This document shows positions 33,470 to 46,744 of a DNA stretch of 64,000 bases, in pieces. Made by a program: the position numbers and the translations under genes. The notes under the pieces were generated by a model. That model saw nothing but the letters and a program-made list of their open reading frames with translations, was not told the origin of the DNA and ran no database searches. Numbering within the stretch: position 1 is the first letter of the stretch; each line of letters begins with the position of its first letter. Source of the stretch: Heterohyrax brucei (taxonomy: Eukaryota; Chordata; Mammalia; Hyracoidea; Procaviidae); assembly GCA_028571685.1 (NCBI GenBank), contig CM053166.1, forward strand, positions 57,560,111 to 57,624,110, in the 5' to 3' direction.

Positions 33470-33949
33470 AATGGAATTCTGTGCAATGGTAAAGAACAAC
33501 AGTGAACTTGGGAAACAAACATCAAGGAATATGGAAGGCATTAAGCTGAGTGAAATTAGTCAGCTGCAAAAAGACAAGTATTGTATGAAACTACTATCAT
33601 GAGGACTCAGGAAAAGGTTTAAATACAGAAGAAAACACTTTGATGATTACAAGGGTTGGGAGGGAGACAGACGGGACAGTAGATAAGAATAAAGTTAGAT
33701 GAAGAGTGGGTCAGCACACAGCAGAGAAGAAGTCAGCACAACTCAACTAAACCAAAAGCGAGGAAGTCTCCTAAATATAATCCAACACTTCCAAGGACAA
33801 AGTAGCTGTGGAGTCTGGAGACCGTGGTTTCAGGGAACATCTAGGTCAACTGGCGTAATTAATTTTTTTAAGAAAATGTTCTATATCTCACTCTGGTGAG
33901 TGGCTTTTAGGGTCTTAAAAGCTAGCAAGCAGCCATCTAACTAGCTTAT

Positions 33950-34443
33950 TGTCATGGATTGAATGTGTTCCCCCCAAAAATCTGCAGCAATTTTGTTAGG
34001 CCATGGTTTTTGGTATTGTGAGATATTCCTCCATGTTGGAATCCCTGCCTTTATGATGTTAATGAGGGTGTATGGGTGGCAGTTGTGTTGGTGGGACAGG
34101 ATTCAATGTGTAAATTTGTTTTGTACCTTGAGGCTGTCTTCCAAGATATAAAGGAGAAAAGCTAGCAGAGACATTTGAGGATCCTCTACTACCAAGAAAG
34201 AAAGCAGTGCCCAGAGCTGAGCACATCATCTGGAAAGGACAGGGGTCCCTGCACCTCAGAAGCTTCCAGTCCAGGGGAAGATTGATGACAAGGACTCTCC
34301 TCCAGTGATAGCAGAGAAGGCCTTTCCCTGGAGCTGACAATGTGAATTTGGACCTTTAGCTTACTGAACCATGACAAAATTTATCTTTTTAAAGTCAGTT
34401 ACTCGTTGTATTTCTGTTAAAGCAGCACTGGATAACTAAAGCA
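33950..34443 (+). mobile_element. MaLR-type solo LTR
   Basis: 494 bases from tgtcatggattgaatgtgtt to ataactaaagca, flanked by cttat and catat. It splits the L1 3' UTR. Confidence 0.82.
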
Positions 34444-35167
34444 CATATATTTGTCCCAAACCACCTGGAGCAGAGGAGAATGAAGGACATCAGAGACATA
34501 AGGAAAATGTGAGCTCAAAAGACAGAAAGGGCCACATAATCCAGAGACTACACCAGCATGAGACCTGAAGAACTGAACGGTACCCAGCCACCAACAGTGA
34601 CTACCGTGACAGGGAATACAATACCCTTTGATGTAGTGGGAGAAAAATAAGTGTGCAGAATTCAAACTCTTTTAAATCATCCAGACTTAATGGTCTGATA
34701 GACTGGAGGGTCCCCAGAAGGCATGGCCCCTAGACTCTCTGTTAACAGAGAACTGAAACCGTTCCTGAAGCCAACTCTTCAAAGTCTGAACTAGACTATA
34801 AGACATAAAATGATACTGGAAAAGAGAGTACCTCTTGGCTTAAATGGATATATGAGGCCAAATAAGGGGGGTGGGGGGCTCCTGTCCAGAGGCAAGATGA
34901 GAGGACAGAAGGGGACAGGAGCTGGTTAAATGGACACAGGAAATACAGGGTGGAAATAGAAGTTCACTGTCAAAGGATGTGGAGAGCAGCTAGAGTTACA
35001 CAGCAGTGTGTGTGTAAGTTTTTGTATGACAGATTGACTTGGATTGTAAACTTTCACTTAAAGTACAGTAAAATATTATTAAAAAAAAGAAAGAAAGAAA
35101 GAAATGATGCCAGAGGTTGCAGCATAGAGTTTTGTAAGGTCAGAAACTTCTTCATCAAAAATACTTT

Positions 35168-37265
35168 TTTAGCCTATGAACAATTGATACTCGATAAAGG
35201 TCCTAAGACATTAAACTGGGGTGAAAACAGTATCTTCAACAAATGGTGCTGGCAAAATTCGATATCCATCTGCAAGAAACTGAAACAAGATCCATAAATT
35301 ACACCTTATACAAAAACCATGTCCAACTGGATAAAAGACCTAAATATCAAACCTAAAACAATAAAGCTCATCCAAGAAAAGGTAGGAACAACAATGGAAG
35401 TTTTAATACACAATATGGACAGACTCCAAAATCTGTCAAACAAACTACAATCATCAGAAGAGAAAACAGATAAATGGGATCTATTAAGAATTAAACACTT
35501 TTGCTCATCTGAAGACTTTATTAATAGAATTAAAAGAACACCTACAGAATGGGAAAAAATATTTGGCAACTCTATGTCAGACCGACGCCTGATTTCCATA
35601 ATCTATAAGATACTACAAAATATCAACAAGAAGAAGATAAATCATCCAATTAGGCGATGGGCAAAGGAGATAGACAGACATTTCACTGTAGAAGAGATCC
35701 AGGCAGCCAAAAAACACATGCAGACATGTTAACGATCTTTAGTTATTAAAGAAATTCAAATCAAGACGACAGTGAGATACCATCTCACCCCAACAAGATT
35801 GGCCATGATCCAAAAAACACAAAACAACAAATGCTGGAGAGGCTGTGGAGAAAGTGGAACCCTTCTACACTGTTGGTGGGATTGCAAAATGGTCCAGCCT
35901 CTTTGGAAAGCAATCTGGCACTTCCTTAAAAAAATGGATATTGATATACCATTTGACCCAGTAATTCCACTACTTGGAATATATCCTACAGAATCAAGGC
36001 CTTTCACACCAACGGACACATGCACAAGAATGTTTATCACAGCACAGTTCACGATAGCAAAAAGATGGAATCAATCCAGATGCCCAACAACAGAAGAATG
36101 GATAGGTAAACTATGGTATATATACTCAATGGAGCATTATGCAATGATAAAGAACAACGATGACTTCAGGAAACATCTCCTAACCTGGTTTCAACTGGAA
36201 GACATTATGTTGAGTGAAAGTAGTCAGTGACAAAGAGACAAATATTGTATGAGACCTCTACGATAAGATCTCAAAAACAGACTTGTGTATAGAAGAAAAG
36301 ACTCTTTGACCGCTGCAAGGGCGGAGAGGGAGGGAGGTAAGGGGGGAGGGTTTAGATTAGATAGTTACTAGAAATCTAGTTGGGAGAAAGCGGTGATAGC
36401 ACACATTAGTAACAAGAACAATATTAAGTGGACTTAAACATGACATGAGTACTCCTTCCATCTTAACCCAATATTGCAAGGATAGAATAGCTGGGACAGG
36501 GGGCGGGGGACCATGCTCTTAGGCGAAAGCGAGGCCAATTGGCACAACTAGCGTTTTGCTAAGTGGGCTGTCTGCACCCCACATTGGTGAGTGGCGTCTG
36601 GGGTCTTAAAAGCTGCCAAGCTGCCATCCGAGGGCACAGCAAATGGTCCCAACTCAGCAGGAATGGATGCTCACCGAAGACCAAAATGACATGGCGGAAA
36701 GACAGCCCAGAAGACAAAGAGACCCACATCAGTGGGTGCCTACGTCAACTTGGGACCAGAAGAACCGGGTGGTGCCCGGCCACCACTAGTGATAGCCGCA
36801 GTGGAGCTCACTAAGTTGAGTCTCACTGGCAACACAAGAATAAAAAGGGGTGCACCCTGAGATCCCCACTAAAAGACTTCAATTGATGGTCCAGTGATTT
36901 TGGGGTTCCCCTGGGAGCATGGCCCCTCTCCCTGATGCTGCCTTTGACCATAAATCATAACGAAGGTCCACGCTTCGGACAGGAATGGATTGGACTTGGT
37001 GATGCAGTGACCATATATTGGATGCACTTTATGGTTCTATACATCTATATAGGATGTCATCCTGCTGACCTCTGGCTGGAGGAAGGAGAGTGGGTGGAGA
37101 GGAGGGGAAGAAGACACTGTTGGGAGAATGAGACATACATGGAGCAGAGAGGAATAGTGTGCTATCACCGGCCAGGGAGAGCAGTGGAAGCTGCATATAG
37201 GTGGGTATGTAAATCTATACGGGAATATACATTTTCATTCAGTTATATTAAATAAAAAATTTTTA
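35168..37265 (+). mobile_element. 5'-truncated L1, ORF2 end and complete 3' UTR
   Basis: Starts in ORF2 (EQLILDKGPKTLNW) and keeps open stretches at 35319-35732 and 35772-36230 in neighbouring frames. The 3' UTR continues to an A-rich end at about 37260. It is closely similar to the split L1 at 9684-11602 and 1050-1985, so the same subfamily. acttttttag/acttttttaa at the two edges is the probable target duplication within the RTE. Confidence 0.85.
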
Positions 37266-37377
37266 AAAAAACTTTTTTAAAACATAAACAGCAACTATAC
37301 ACTTGGACTTCACTGGATGAAAAATACAGGAATCAAATTGACTACACATGTGGAAGAGATGGAAACATTCAATATCA

Positions 37378-37773
37378 TTGAGATGGAACACCCACAGTAC
37401 TTGCTGTATTCCTTACCTGGCTTCCTCCCCTACAGTGTTGTTTTGCAAAATCATTTCCTTTGCTGGGCTCCTCCCAACTCCTTCAGCTACATTTGAATCT
37501 TGTTGTTGCTTGGGGGATATATATAAACCCCATTGTGCCAGCATAGCATGATTTACAGTGTTGCTGACATAAATAGTATGAACTCCATGCTTGGCAAACC
37601 TCTTTAAAAGTAACCTGCCTGCCCACCTTTGATGAGCAGTCTTGGTAGTAGTAAGCACCAGTTGACTACATTTCCTTGTGCAATGAAATAAAGTTGCCTT
37701 TTTGTTCTCCTACCTCAGGCTCTCATTTATTGGTCAATATGAATCATGCCAAGTAAGAACTTGGGGTTTCTAC
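37378..37773 (+). mobile_element. Unclassified solo LTR-like element
   Basis: A non-RTE insert of about 390 bases with a TATA-like tatatataaacc (about 37516) and a poly-A signal aataaagttgcc (about 37687), arranged as in an LTR. RTE resumes on both sides; the ends are uncertain and no clear duplication was found. Confidence 0.55.
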
Positions 37774-38941
37774 ATGGTAATATCAGCTAGAGTAAGCCAA
37801 GGGTGGACTGCAAAACACACAATCAATTGCTCATATGCAAATTCAAGCTGAAGCTGAAGAAAATTAAAGCAAGTCTACAAGAGACAAAGTATGATCTTTG
37901 GATTTATGGAACATCTCAAGAACAGAGCTGATGCATTGACCACTAATGACTGAAGATCAGATAAGTTATGGAATGATATCAAGGATATACTACATGAGGA
38001 AAGCAAAAGGTCGTTAAACAGACAGGAAAGAAAAGACCAAACTGGATGCCAGGAAAGACTCTGAAACTTGCTCTTGAGCATTGAGTTGCTAAAGCAAAAT
38101 AAATGATGAAGTAAAAGAATTGAACAGAAGATTTCAAAGGGAGGCTCCAGAAAACAAAGTACAATAATGAGAAGTGCAAAGATCTGGGGATACAAAACAA
38201 AAGGGAAGAGCATGCTCAGCATTTCTTAAGCTAAAAGAACTGAAGAAAAATATTCAAGTCTCAAGTTTCAATATTGAAAGATTCTACAGCGAAAATATTA
38301 AATGACATAAGAATCATCAAAAAAAGAAGGTAAGAATACACAGAGTCATTATACCAAAGGGAATTAGTCAATGTTCAGTCATTTCAGGAGCAAGCATATG
38401 CTCAAGAAGCAATGGTACTGAAGAAAGACATTCAAGTCACACTGAAGGCACTGGTGAAAAACAAGACTCCAGGAACTGATAGAATACCAATTGAGATGTC
38501 TCAACAAATAGATGCAGTGCTGGAGGCTCTCACTAGTCTAGAAATTTGGAAGACAGCTAGCTACCTGGCCAACTAAATGGAAGAGTTTTTGTATCCATAT
38601 TTGTACCCATTCAAAATGAGACTCAATAGAATACAAAAATTATTGAACAATGTCATTAATATTATACACAAGTAAAATTTACTCAAGATCATTCAAAAGT
38701 AGTTGCAGTGGTACATAGACAAGGAACTGCAAGAAATTCAAGCCAGATTCAGAAGAGGATTTGGAACAAGAAGTATAATTTTTGATGTCAGATGATATTG
38801 GCTGAAAGCAGAGAATATCAGAATATCAGAAAGATATTTACCTGTGTTTTACTGACTATGTAAAAGCATTTGGCTATGCAGATCATAACAAATTATGTAC
38901 AGTGTTGTGAACAATGGGAATTATAGACAACATAAAGTTGG

Positions 38942-40895
38942 GTCTTGTTTTTTTTTTAATTCACTCTGTTAATTTGTCTTTTAATTAGGTTGTTTATACT
39001 ACTTTTAGAGAGCAGCTTGAGAAGACGAAAGAATCACAATGACATGTGCAAAGAGCTGTAAAGGGAAAACCAGAAGGGAAGAACATGTTCTGCATTTCTC
39101 AAGCTGAAAGAACTGAGGAAAAAATTCAAGCCTAGAGTTACAATAGTGAAGGATTCTACAGGGAAACCATAAAATGACTCAGAAAGCATCAAAATAAGAT
39201 GGAAAGAATACACTGAGTCATTATACCAGAAAGAACTAGTTGATGTTCAGCCATTTGAAGAGGTAGCATATGATCAGGAACCAATGGTATTGAAGGAAGT
39301 AGTTAAAGTTGCATTAAAGGCATTGGCGAAAAACAAGGCTCCAGGAATTGATGGAATATCAATTGAGATATTTCAACAAACAGATGCAGCACTGGAAGTA
39401 CTCACTCATCTATGCCAAGAAATTTGGAGGACAGCTACCTGGCCAACTGACTGGGAGAGATCGATATTTATGCCCATTCCAAAGAAAGGTGATCCAACCA
39501 AATGTGGAAATTACTGAACAATATCGTTGATATCACATGCAAGTAAAATCCTGCTCAAGATCATTCAAAAGCAACTGCAACAATCTACCAACAAGGAACT
39601 GCCAGAAATGCAAGCAGGATTCTGAAGAGGACATGGAACCAGGGATATCATTGCTGATGTCAGATAGATCTTGGCTGAAAGTAAAGAATACCAGCAAGAT
39701 GTTTACTTGTGTTTCATCGACTACGCAAAAGCACTCATCTGTGTGGATCACACTAAACTATGGCTAACGCTGAGGAGAAAGGGAATTCCAGAACACCAAA
39801 TTGTGTTCTTAAGGAATCTGTATATGGATTAAGAGGCAGTTGTGGGAACAGAACAAGGGGACGCTGCATGATTTAAAGGCAAGAAAGGTGTGCATCAGGG
39901 TTGTATCATTTCGCCATAACTTTTTAATCTGCGTGTCAAGCAAATAATCCAAGAAGCTGGATTATACGAAGTAGAACGAGGCATCAGGATTGGAGGATGA
40001 CTCATTAACAACCTGCGTTATGCAGACAACACCACCTTACTTGCTGGAAATGAAGAAGATTTGAGGCATTTACTGATGAAGATCAAGGACCACAGCCTTC
40101 ATTATGCATTGCACCTCAACATCAGGAAAATAAACATCCTCACAACTGGACCAGTAAGCAACATTGTCATAAATGGAGAAAAGATTGAGGCTGTCAAAGA
40201 TTTCATTTTCTTGGGTCCACAATCAATGCTCTTGGAAGCAGCAGTCAAGAAATCAAAAGACGCATTGCACTGGGAAAACCTGCTGCAAAGGACCTCTCCA
40301 AAGTATTCAAAAGTAAGGATATCACCTTGAAGACTAAAACTTGCCTGACCCAAGCCATGGTATTTTCAGTCGCATCATATGCATGCAAAAGCTGGACAAT
40401 GAACAAAGAAGGCAGAAGAAGAATTGATGCCTTTGAATTGTGGTGTTGGAGAAGAATGTTGAATGTACTATGGACCACAAAAGAACAAACAGATCTGTTC
40501 TGGAAGTACAACCAGAGTGCTCCTTGGAAGCAAAGATGGCAGGACTGCATCTTACATACTTTGGATATGTTGTCAGGAAAGATCAATCCCTGGAGAAGAA
40601 CATCATGCTTGGTAGAGTGGAGGGTCAGCAAAAAAGTGGAGGACTCTCGATGAGATGGATCAACACAGTGGCTGCAACAATGGGTTTAAGCATAAAAACA
40701 GCTGTGAACATGGTGCAAGACCAGGCAGTGTTTCATACTGTTGTTCATAGGGTCACTATGAGTCAGAATTGACTCAACAGCACCTAACAAAAACAACATA
40801 CTATTTGCATTTAATATACTTATTGATATGTAAGGACTTAAGTCTGTCAATTTTCTTTGTTTGTCTTCTGCTTGTTTTATAGAAGAACCTTCTGT
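38942..40895 (-). mobile_element. Old L1 fragment split by an RTE
   Basis: 38942-39003 and 40798-40895 are adjoining antisense L1 ORF2 pieces (ctttgcattt-type region: gcatttaatatacttattga). The RTE between them duplicated about eight bases around atactatt. Confidence 0.65.
39004..40797 (+). mobile_element. RTE LINE, 5'-truncated, 3' end intact
   Basis: Covers the RT and C-terminal parts. Motifs: KNKAPGIDGISIEIFQ (about 39330), IFMPIPKKGDPTKC, a catalytic loop changed from YADD to YADN (about 40020), then KSWTMNKEGRR and the RTE 3' end at agaattgactcaacagcacc. Frames at 39284-39517, 40061-40330 and 40327-40653 are offset. The 3' end is the one shared with the SINEs. Confidence 0.85.
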
Positions 40896-41132
40896 CATAT
40901 TCCTTATTAAAGGCAGAGGTAGAACCAAGAGTAGAAGGTACAAAGTAGCAGATTTTATTCACCAGAAGGATTTATTTTCTAATAATGAGAATTTTCTAAC
41001 AGTACAATGAAGTAGCAAGTTCCAGCCACTAGAAATATTCAAGCAGAAATTGTATGACAGATTTCCTTCTGGGGTCAGACTGGAGGAGATTCCTATACCA
41101 CATGGAAGTTTGGATGAGTTGACCTCTATTCC
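40896..41132. other. Unassigned stretch
   Basis: No element recognised; possibly unique DNA. A short interrupted frame only. Confidence 0.4.
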
Positions 41133-41300
41133 GTTGCTTCTCAAATATTAACATGCCTAAAAATCACTTGAGTATCTTGTTAAGATGCAAATTTCTGTTC
41201 AGTAAATCTGGGGTGGATCTTGAGATTCTACCTTTCTAACAAGTTCCTAAATAATGCTGATGATGCTAGTTCACATACCACACTTAAAGGAACAAGTTTG
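41133..41300. mobile_element. MER5-like hAT DNA transposon relic
   Basis: cttctcaaatattaacatgc, aatctggggtgg, ctaacaagttcctaa and gctgatgatgctag follow the layout of MER5A, a short non-autonomous hAT element. Decayed; no duplication was identified. Confidence 0.65.
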
Positions 41301-41711
41301 TCTCTCTTCTCAATGAATGTTCAAGTCTAATAAATTATATAACCAGTTTTCTGCATTAAAGAAACATTAGCATCTGAGCTCAGTCCATACATAGTTGTTC
41401 CTCTGCTTGGCTAAAACTATGGTGTGAGTAACCTGAAATGCAGCCTTCACACTACTAGAAAAAATGCCTAATGTATACCTCAGTTTTACATTTTGATTCC
41501 ACACCCTGATCATCAAAGCCTTTCCTAGACCGTATTCTTTGAGACACCAGCTTGCTGCAAGGTGTTAGAGTTTCTTGAGAAAAGAGAAATCTAAGATCAG
41601 TTGAATCTGAAAATCCTGTAGCTTGCATGTTTGGAAATTTACAAAGCCCACTGATTTTCTAAAGCCTATGCAAGTACTGTAATGAAGAAACATTCTTAAG
41701 TTTATTTAGCC
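41301..41711. other. Unassigned stretch
   Basis: About 410 bases with no recognised repeat, RNA or frame. Confidence 0.4.
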
Positions 41712-41720
41712 TAAGCTTAT

Positions 41721-41864
41721 GGTTAAATATTTCTGCTACTAACCCAAAACTTAGCAATTCAAATCCTACAGGCACTCCTTGGAAATTCTATGGAGCTGTT
41801 CTACGCTGTCCTATAGGTCACCATGAGTCAGAATTGACTCAGTGGCAACAGTTTTGTTTTTTTT
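41721..41864 (+). mobile_element. AfroSINE with 9-bp target duplication
   Basis: SINE body and tail flanked by taagcttat at 41712-41720 and 41865-41873. Confidence 0.82.
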
Positions 41865-41876
41865 TAAGCTTATTTT

Positions 41877-42032
41877 AAGGACTCATGATTGTGCAGTGGT
41901 TAAAGTCCTTATCTGCTAACTGAATAGTTGGTGGTTTCAACCCACCGGTATTTTGTGGGAGAAAGATGTGGCAGTCTGCATTCATAGTAAAGATCTGATG
42001 CCTTGGACACCCTGTAAAGCAGTTCTACTCTG
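41877..42032 (+). mobile_element. AfroSINE, tail lost
   Basis: Head (gactcatgattgtgcagtgg) and body with the longer middle (gggagaaagatgtggcagtc). It stops at the RTE end before its own tail. Confidence 0.75.
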
Positions 42033-45000
42033 ACTTATGTTGTTGTTAGGTGCCATTGAGTCAGTTCCGACTCATAGTAACCCTAAAACAACAAGACACT
42101 GCCCAGTCTTGTGCCATGTCCATGATTATTTCTGTTTAAGCCCCTTGTTTCAGCCACTGTCTCATCAAGGGCCTGTCTCTTTTTTGCTGACCCTCCACTC
42201 TACCAAGCATGATGTACTTCTCCAGAGACTAATCCTTCCTGACGTGTCCAAAGTATCTAAGATGCAGTCTTGCCATCTTTGCTTCCAGTGAGCTTTCAGG
42301 TTGTACTTCTTCCAGAACAGAACTCTTTGTTCTTTTTGGTAGTCCATGGTACATTCAACATTCTTCTCCAACACCACAATTCAAAGGCATCAATTCTTCT
42401 TCTGTCTTCTTTTTTCATTGTCCAAGTTTCACATGCACGTGATTAAGTTGAAAATCCCATGGCTTGGGTCAGGCACACCTTAGTTTTCAAGGTTATGTCT
42501 TTACTTTTCAGTACTTGAAAGAGGTCCTTGGCAGCAGATTTTCCCAATGCAACGTATCTTTTGATTTCTTGACTGGTGCTTCCATGGGCATTGACTGTGA
42601 ACCCAAGTAAAATGAAACTCTTGACAACCTCAGTCCTTTTTCCACTTATGACGATGTTGCTTACTGGTCCAGTTGTGAGGATTTTTGCTTTCTAGATGTT
42701 CAGGTTCAATCTATATTGAAGGCTATGGTCCATGATCTTCATCAGCAAATGTTTCAAATCTTCTTCACTTTCCCGTCAAGTAAGGTGGTGTCATCTGGTA
42801 ACACAGGTTGTTAATGAGTTGTCCTCCAATCCTGATGCCTTGTTCTTCTTTGTATAATCCACATTCTCAGATTATTTGCTTGTCATACAGATTAAAAAGG
42901 TATGGTAAAAGGACACAACCCTGACACACACCTTTCCTAATTTTAAAACATGCAGTGTCCCCTTGTTCTGTTCACCCAACTGCCTCTTGATCTATACATA
43001 GATTCCTTAAAAGCACAATTAGGTGTTCTAGAATTCCCATTTTCCTCAATGTTAGCCATAATTTATTATAATCCACAAGTCAAACACCTTTGCATAGTTA
43101 ATGAAACACAAGTAAACATCTTATTGGTATTCTCTGCTTTCAGCCAAGATCCATCTGACATCAACAATGATATACCTGGTTCCATGTCCTCTTCTGAATC
43201 TAGCTTGAACTTCTGGAAGTTCCTTGTCAATACACTGTTGCAGTTTTTTTGAATGATCTTAAGCAAAATTTAATTGCATGTGATACTAACAATATTGTTC
43301 AGTAATTTTGGCATTCGGTTGGATCACCCTTCTTTGGAATGGGCATAAATATGGATCTCTTCCAGTCAGTTGGCCAGGTAGCTGTCCTCCAAATTTCTTG
43401 GCATAGATGAGTAAGCACTACCAGCACTGCGTCTGCTTGTGGAAATATCTCAATGGATATTCCATCAATTCCTGGAGCCTTGATTTTTGCCAATGCCTTC
43501 AGTGCAGCTTCAACTTCTTCTTTCAGTGCCATTGGTTTCTGATCATGTGCTACCTCTTCAAATGGCTGAACATCAATCAGTTCTTTCTGGTATAACAACT
43601 CTGTGTATTCCTCCCATCTCCTCTTGTTGCTCCCTGAGTCATTTAATAGTTTCCCTCTAGAATCCTTGACTATTGCAACCTGAGGCTTGAATTTTTTCTT
43701 CAGTTCTTTCAGCTTGAGAAATGCAGAACATGTTCTTCCCTTCTGGTTTTCCCTTTACAGCTCTTTGCACATGTCATTATAATACTTTATTTTGTCTTCT
43801 CAAGCTGCTCTTTGAAATCTTCTGTTTAGGTCTTTTATTTTGCCATTCTTTCCTTATGCTTTAGCTGCTCAGTGTTTGAGAGCAAGTTTCAGAGTCTCTT
43901 CTGACATCCAGTTTGGTCTTTTCTTTCTTTCCTGTCTTTTTAATGACCTCTTGCCTTCTTTGTGGATGATGTCTTTGATGTCATTCCACAATTCATTTGG
44001 TCATTAGTGATCAACACATCAAACTTTTGTTCTCACGATGATCTTTAAACTCAGGAGGGATATACTCAAATTCATACTTTGGCTCTTGTGGACTTGTTCA
44101 AATTTTCTTCAGATTGAATTTGTATATGAGCAATTAACGATCTATGCCATAGTCAGCGCCTGGTCTTGTTCTGACTGCTCACATGGAGCTTTTCTATGGT
44201 CTTGCTCCACAGATGTCATCAATTTGGTTCCTGTGTTTTCCATCTGGTGTGGTCCATGTGTACATTTGCCGTTTGTGTTGGTTAAAAAGGCATTTGCAAG
44301 GGGGCAGTGCCAAGATGGCAGACTAGGCATGCATCTGCTCAATTCCCTCTGAGAACTAAGGCCTGAAATGATAATTGAATGAAGCATTCTGTGCTTCCAG
44401 GAAGCCCTAGGATATTGCATAGGGTTGTCAGGTTGGAATATATGCCACTAAGTGGGACATTACCTCTCCCTAACACAAGGCAGTGCACAATGAGCCCAGC
44501 TCCTGCTGACTCACTGCTCAGGTGGACTGCAGGTACTGATACCCTCTTTCTTATCCAAGAGGCAGGGCTGAGCATGAGCTGGCAAATATGCTGAACTGCA
44601 GTGCTGAAGTAAACAGTGTATAGCACAGTAATGACACCATGCTTGGGGTAGCCACATCTTAAGAGCCCAGCTGCTAACTGAGGGCACTGCTGCCCCTCCA
44701 CCCTGTCTCTTCTGAGTTGTGCCATAGATTCTGTTGTTTAGCAGTGGGAAGGGCAACCCAGGCGAGACACCATCTTGGTTGACTGGTAGGTGGAGATACC
44801 CAACCAGAGGCCTCAGCAGGGGCTAATTCCCAAGCTGAGAAGCAGTGTTGGTAAGTGTTTTTCCAGCAGAAAGGCTGTGTTTAACACAGTGTCACCTTCT
44901 CGGTGGAGCCTGGTTGAGGATGGCAACAAGGTTGTAACCCTTCCCTACTTTGAATGACATCATGGCATCTGGCAACTGCCCAAGAGGTGTTTCCATTGTC

Positions 45001-45377
45001 GGCTGGAAAGCGGAGCCTGCCGTAACTGAGGGACTGACTGATTTTGGCAGCTCTTGGGCAGCTCCCAGCTTAACAGTAAAGTACCATTTAAAATAAGATG
45101 GCCTGAACAAATAACTGTGGAGTGGCCCAGTAGTATCTCCTCCACCCTTCACTAACCCACACTGTAGGGTGCCATCTTTGTCAGGCAGGAGGCAGAGTCT
45201 ACCATTCCAGAGAGTCCACTGTGGCCAGTCACTAGAGTACATAGAGGTGACTGGTGACCAACACCCCTCTCAGAACTATGCCTCAGCTCTTGTTGAGGTA
45301 ACACCAGAGAAACTAAACAGCTTCTACATGGCCTGAAGGCAACAAATGATTGCTAACCATTTAAAGAAACAGTCCAC

Positions 45378-46744
45378 TATGGCTCTGGAAAACTCCCAAA
45401 ATAAAGAATCAAGAAACTTCTCAGATAAAGAAGCCTTTCTGAAACTATCAGAGGTCAAGTACAAAAGAATTATATAGAGAGCCCTCCTAGAGATCAAACA
45501 AAATGCAGCAAAGCAAAATGAAAAATTAAGCAAGCTATTTGAACTGATAGAACATCAACAATCTGAAATCCGGAAGATCAATAACAAAATTACAGAATTA
45601 GGCAATTCAACTCAAAGCCAAAAAAGCAGCATTGAGGAGATGAAAGTCAGACTGAGTGACCTTGAAAATAGAGCAACTGGTACCAGCATTTATGAGGAGA
45701 AATCAGACAAAAGAAATAAGGAAAATGAATAAGCATTAAGAAACATGTGGGACTCAACTAAGAGGAATAATGTACAAATACTTGGAGTTCCTGAACAGGT
45801 GGGCATAGCTGAGAATACAGAGTATTGTTGTAGTTTCTGACAAAAAAACTTCCACAAAATTATGAAAGAAGAGAACATAGATTTCCAAGATGTGTACCAA
45901 ACACCACAAAAACTAGACCCCAAAAGAAAGACACCAAGACATATTATAGTCAACCTTAATAAAATGAAACATAAATAGAAGGTTTTAAAGGAAGCAAGGC
46001 TTAAAGCAAAGCTAACATTCAGAGGGAAGCCCTGTAGGCTTTCTTCTGACTTCATGACAGAAACAATGTTGGCAAGGAGGCAGTGGGAAAACACATTCAA
46101 ATCCTTGAAGGAGAAAAATTTCCAACCAAGAATTATATATCCTGAAAAACTGTCTCTTAAGTATGAAGATGAAATTAAGAAATTCACAAATAAATAGAAG
46201 CTTAGAGACTTTGTAAAAACCAAACCAAAACTACAAGAAATACTAAAAGAGATCTCCACTAAAAGACCTCAATTGATGGTCCAGTGGTTTCAGGGTTCCC
46301 ATGGGAGCATGGCTCCCGGACTTGATGCTGCCCTTGCCCATAAATCATAACGAAGGTCCACCCTTCGGACACAAATGGATTGGACTTGGTGATGCAGAGT
46401 GACTATATATTGGATGCACTTTATGGTTCTATACATCTATAGGGTGTCATCCTGCTGACCTCTAGCTGGAGGAAAGAGAGTGGGTGGAGAGGAGGGGAAA
46501 GGAGGCTGTTGGGAGGATGAGACATGTATGGAGCAGAGAGGAATAGTGTGCTGTCACTGGGCAGGGAAAGCAGTGGAAGCTACATATAGGTGGGCATGTA
46601 AATTTATGTGGGAATGTACATTTTCACTCAGTCATATTAAATTAAGAAAAGGAAAAAAAAGATGCAAGAAATAAAAGCTTGTCTTTGTGAAAAAAATAAA
46701 GAAATACTAAAAGAAATTCTTTGCTTAGAAAAACAAAACCATTA
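45378..46744 (+). pseudogene. L1 ORF1 relic
   Basis: Recognisable as the L1 RNA-binding protein: a heptad-rich coiled coil (KLSKLFELIEHQQ, SIEEMKVRLSDLE), then the RRM-like part (VQILGVPEQ) and the C-terminal domain (LARRQWENTFKSLKEKNFQPRIIYP). At least four stops and the L1 insert at 46251 break it. Confidence 0.78.
46251..46699 (+). mobile_element. Short L1 insert with 3' transduction and 15-bp duplication
   Basis: About 400 bases of L1 3' UTR end in an A-rich stretch at 46645-46660. The next 30 bases (gatgcaagaaataaaagctt, then gtctttgtg) are not L1, contain AATAAA (46670-46675) and are followed by a second A-run. The target duplication agaaatactaaaaga is perfect (46236-46250, 46700-46714). 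Confidence 0.85.

Larger units (their letters stand above)
28356..35103 (+). mobile_element. 5'-truncated L1 split by a provirus and an LTR
   Basis: L1 ORF2 end at 28356-28490, continuing at 33470-33949 (ORF2 end and 3' UTR) and 34444-35103 (3' UTR and A-rich tail with (gaaa)n). The RTE motif near 'aatgacaccaga' and 'aatgatgccaga' occurs on both sides and is the likely target duplication. About 1.2 kb of real L1. Confidence 0.8.
27451..38941 (+). mobile_element. RTE LINE scaffold split by two L1s and an LTR
   Basis: RTE sequence at 27451-28355, 35104-35167, 37266-37377 and 37774-38941. It starts at the RTE 5' end (ccaccacacgtctgtcagtt) and encodes an AP-type endonuclease start (LGTSELKWTG, near 27950). 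It continues into the reverse-transcriptase region and stops at 38941 before the 3' end. The four pieces are collinear. Frames are broken throughout. Everything between them was inserted later, including the 5-kb provirus. Confidence 0.82.

Noticed and set aside
37378..37773. Promoter of a host gene (TATA-like box and AATAAA)
   Set aside because: TATA box and poly-A signal within 200 bases, inserted in an RTE, fit an LTR better than a gene promoter.
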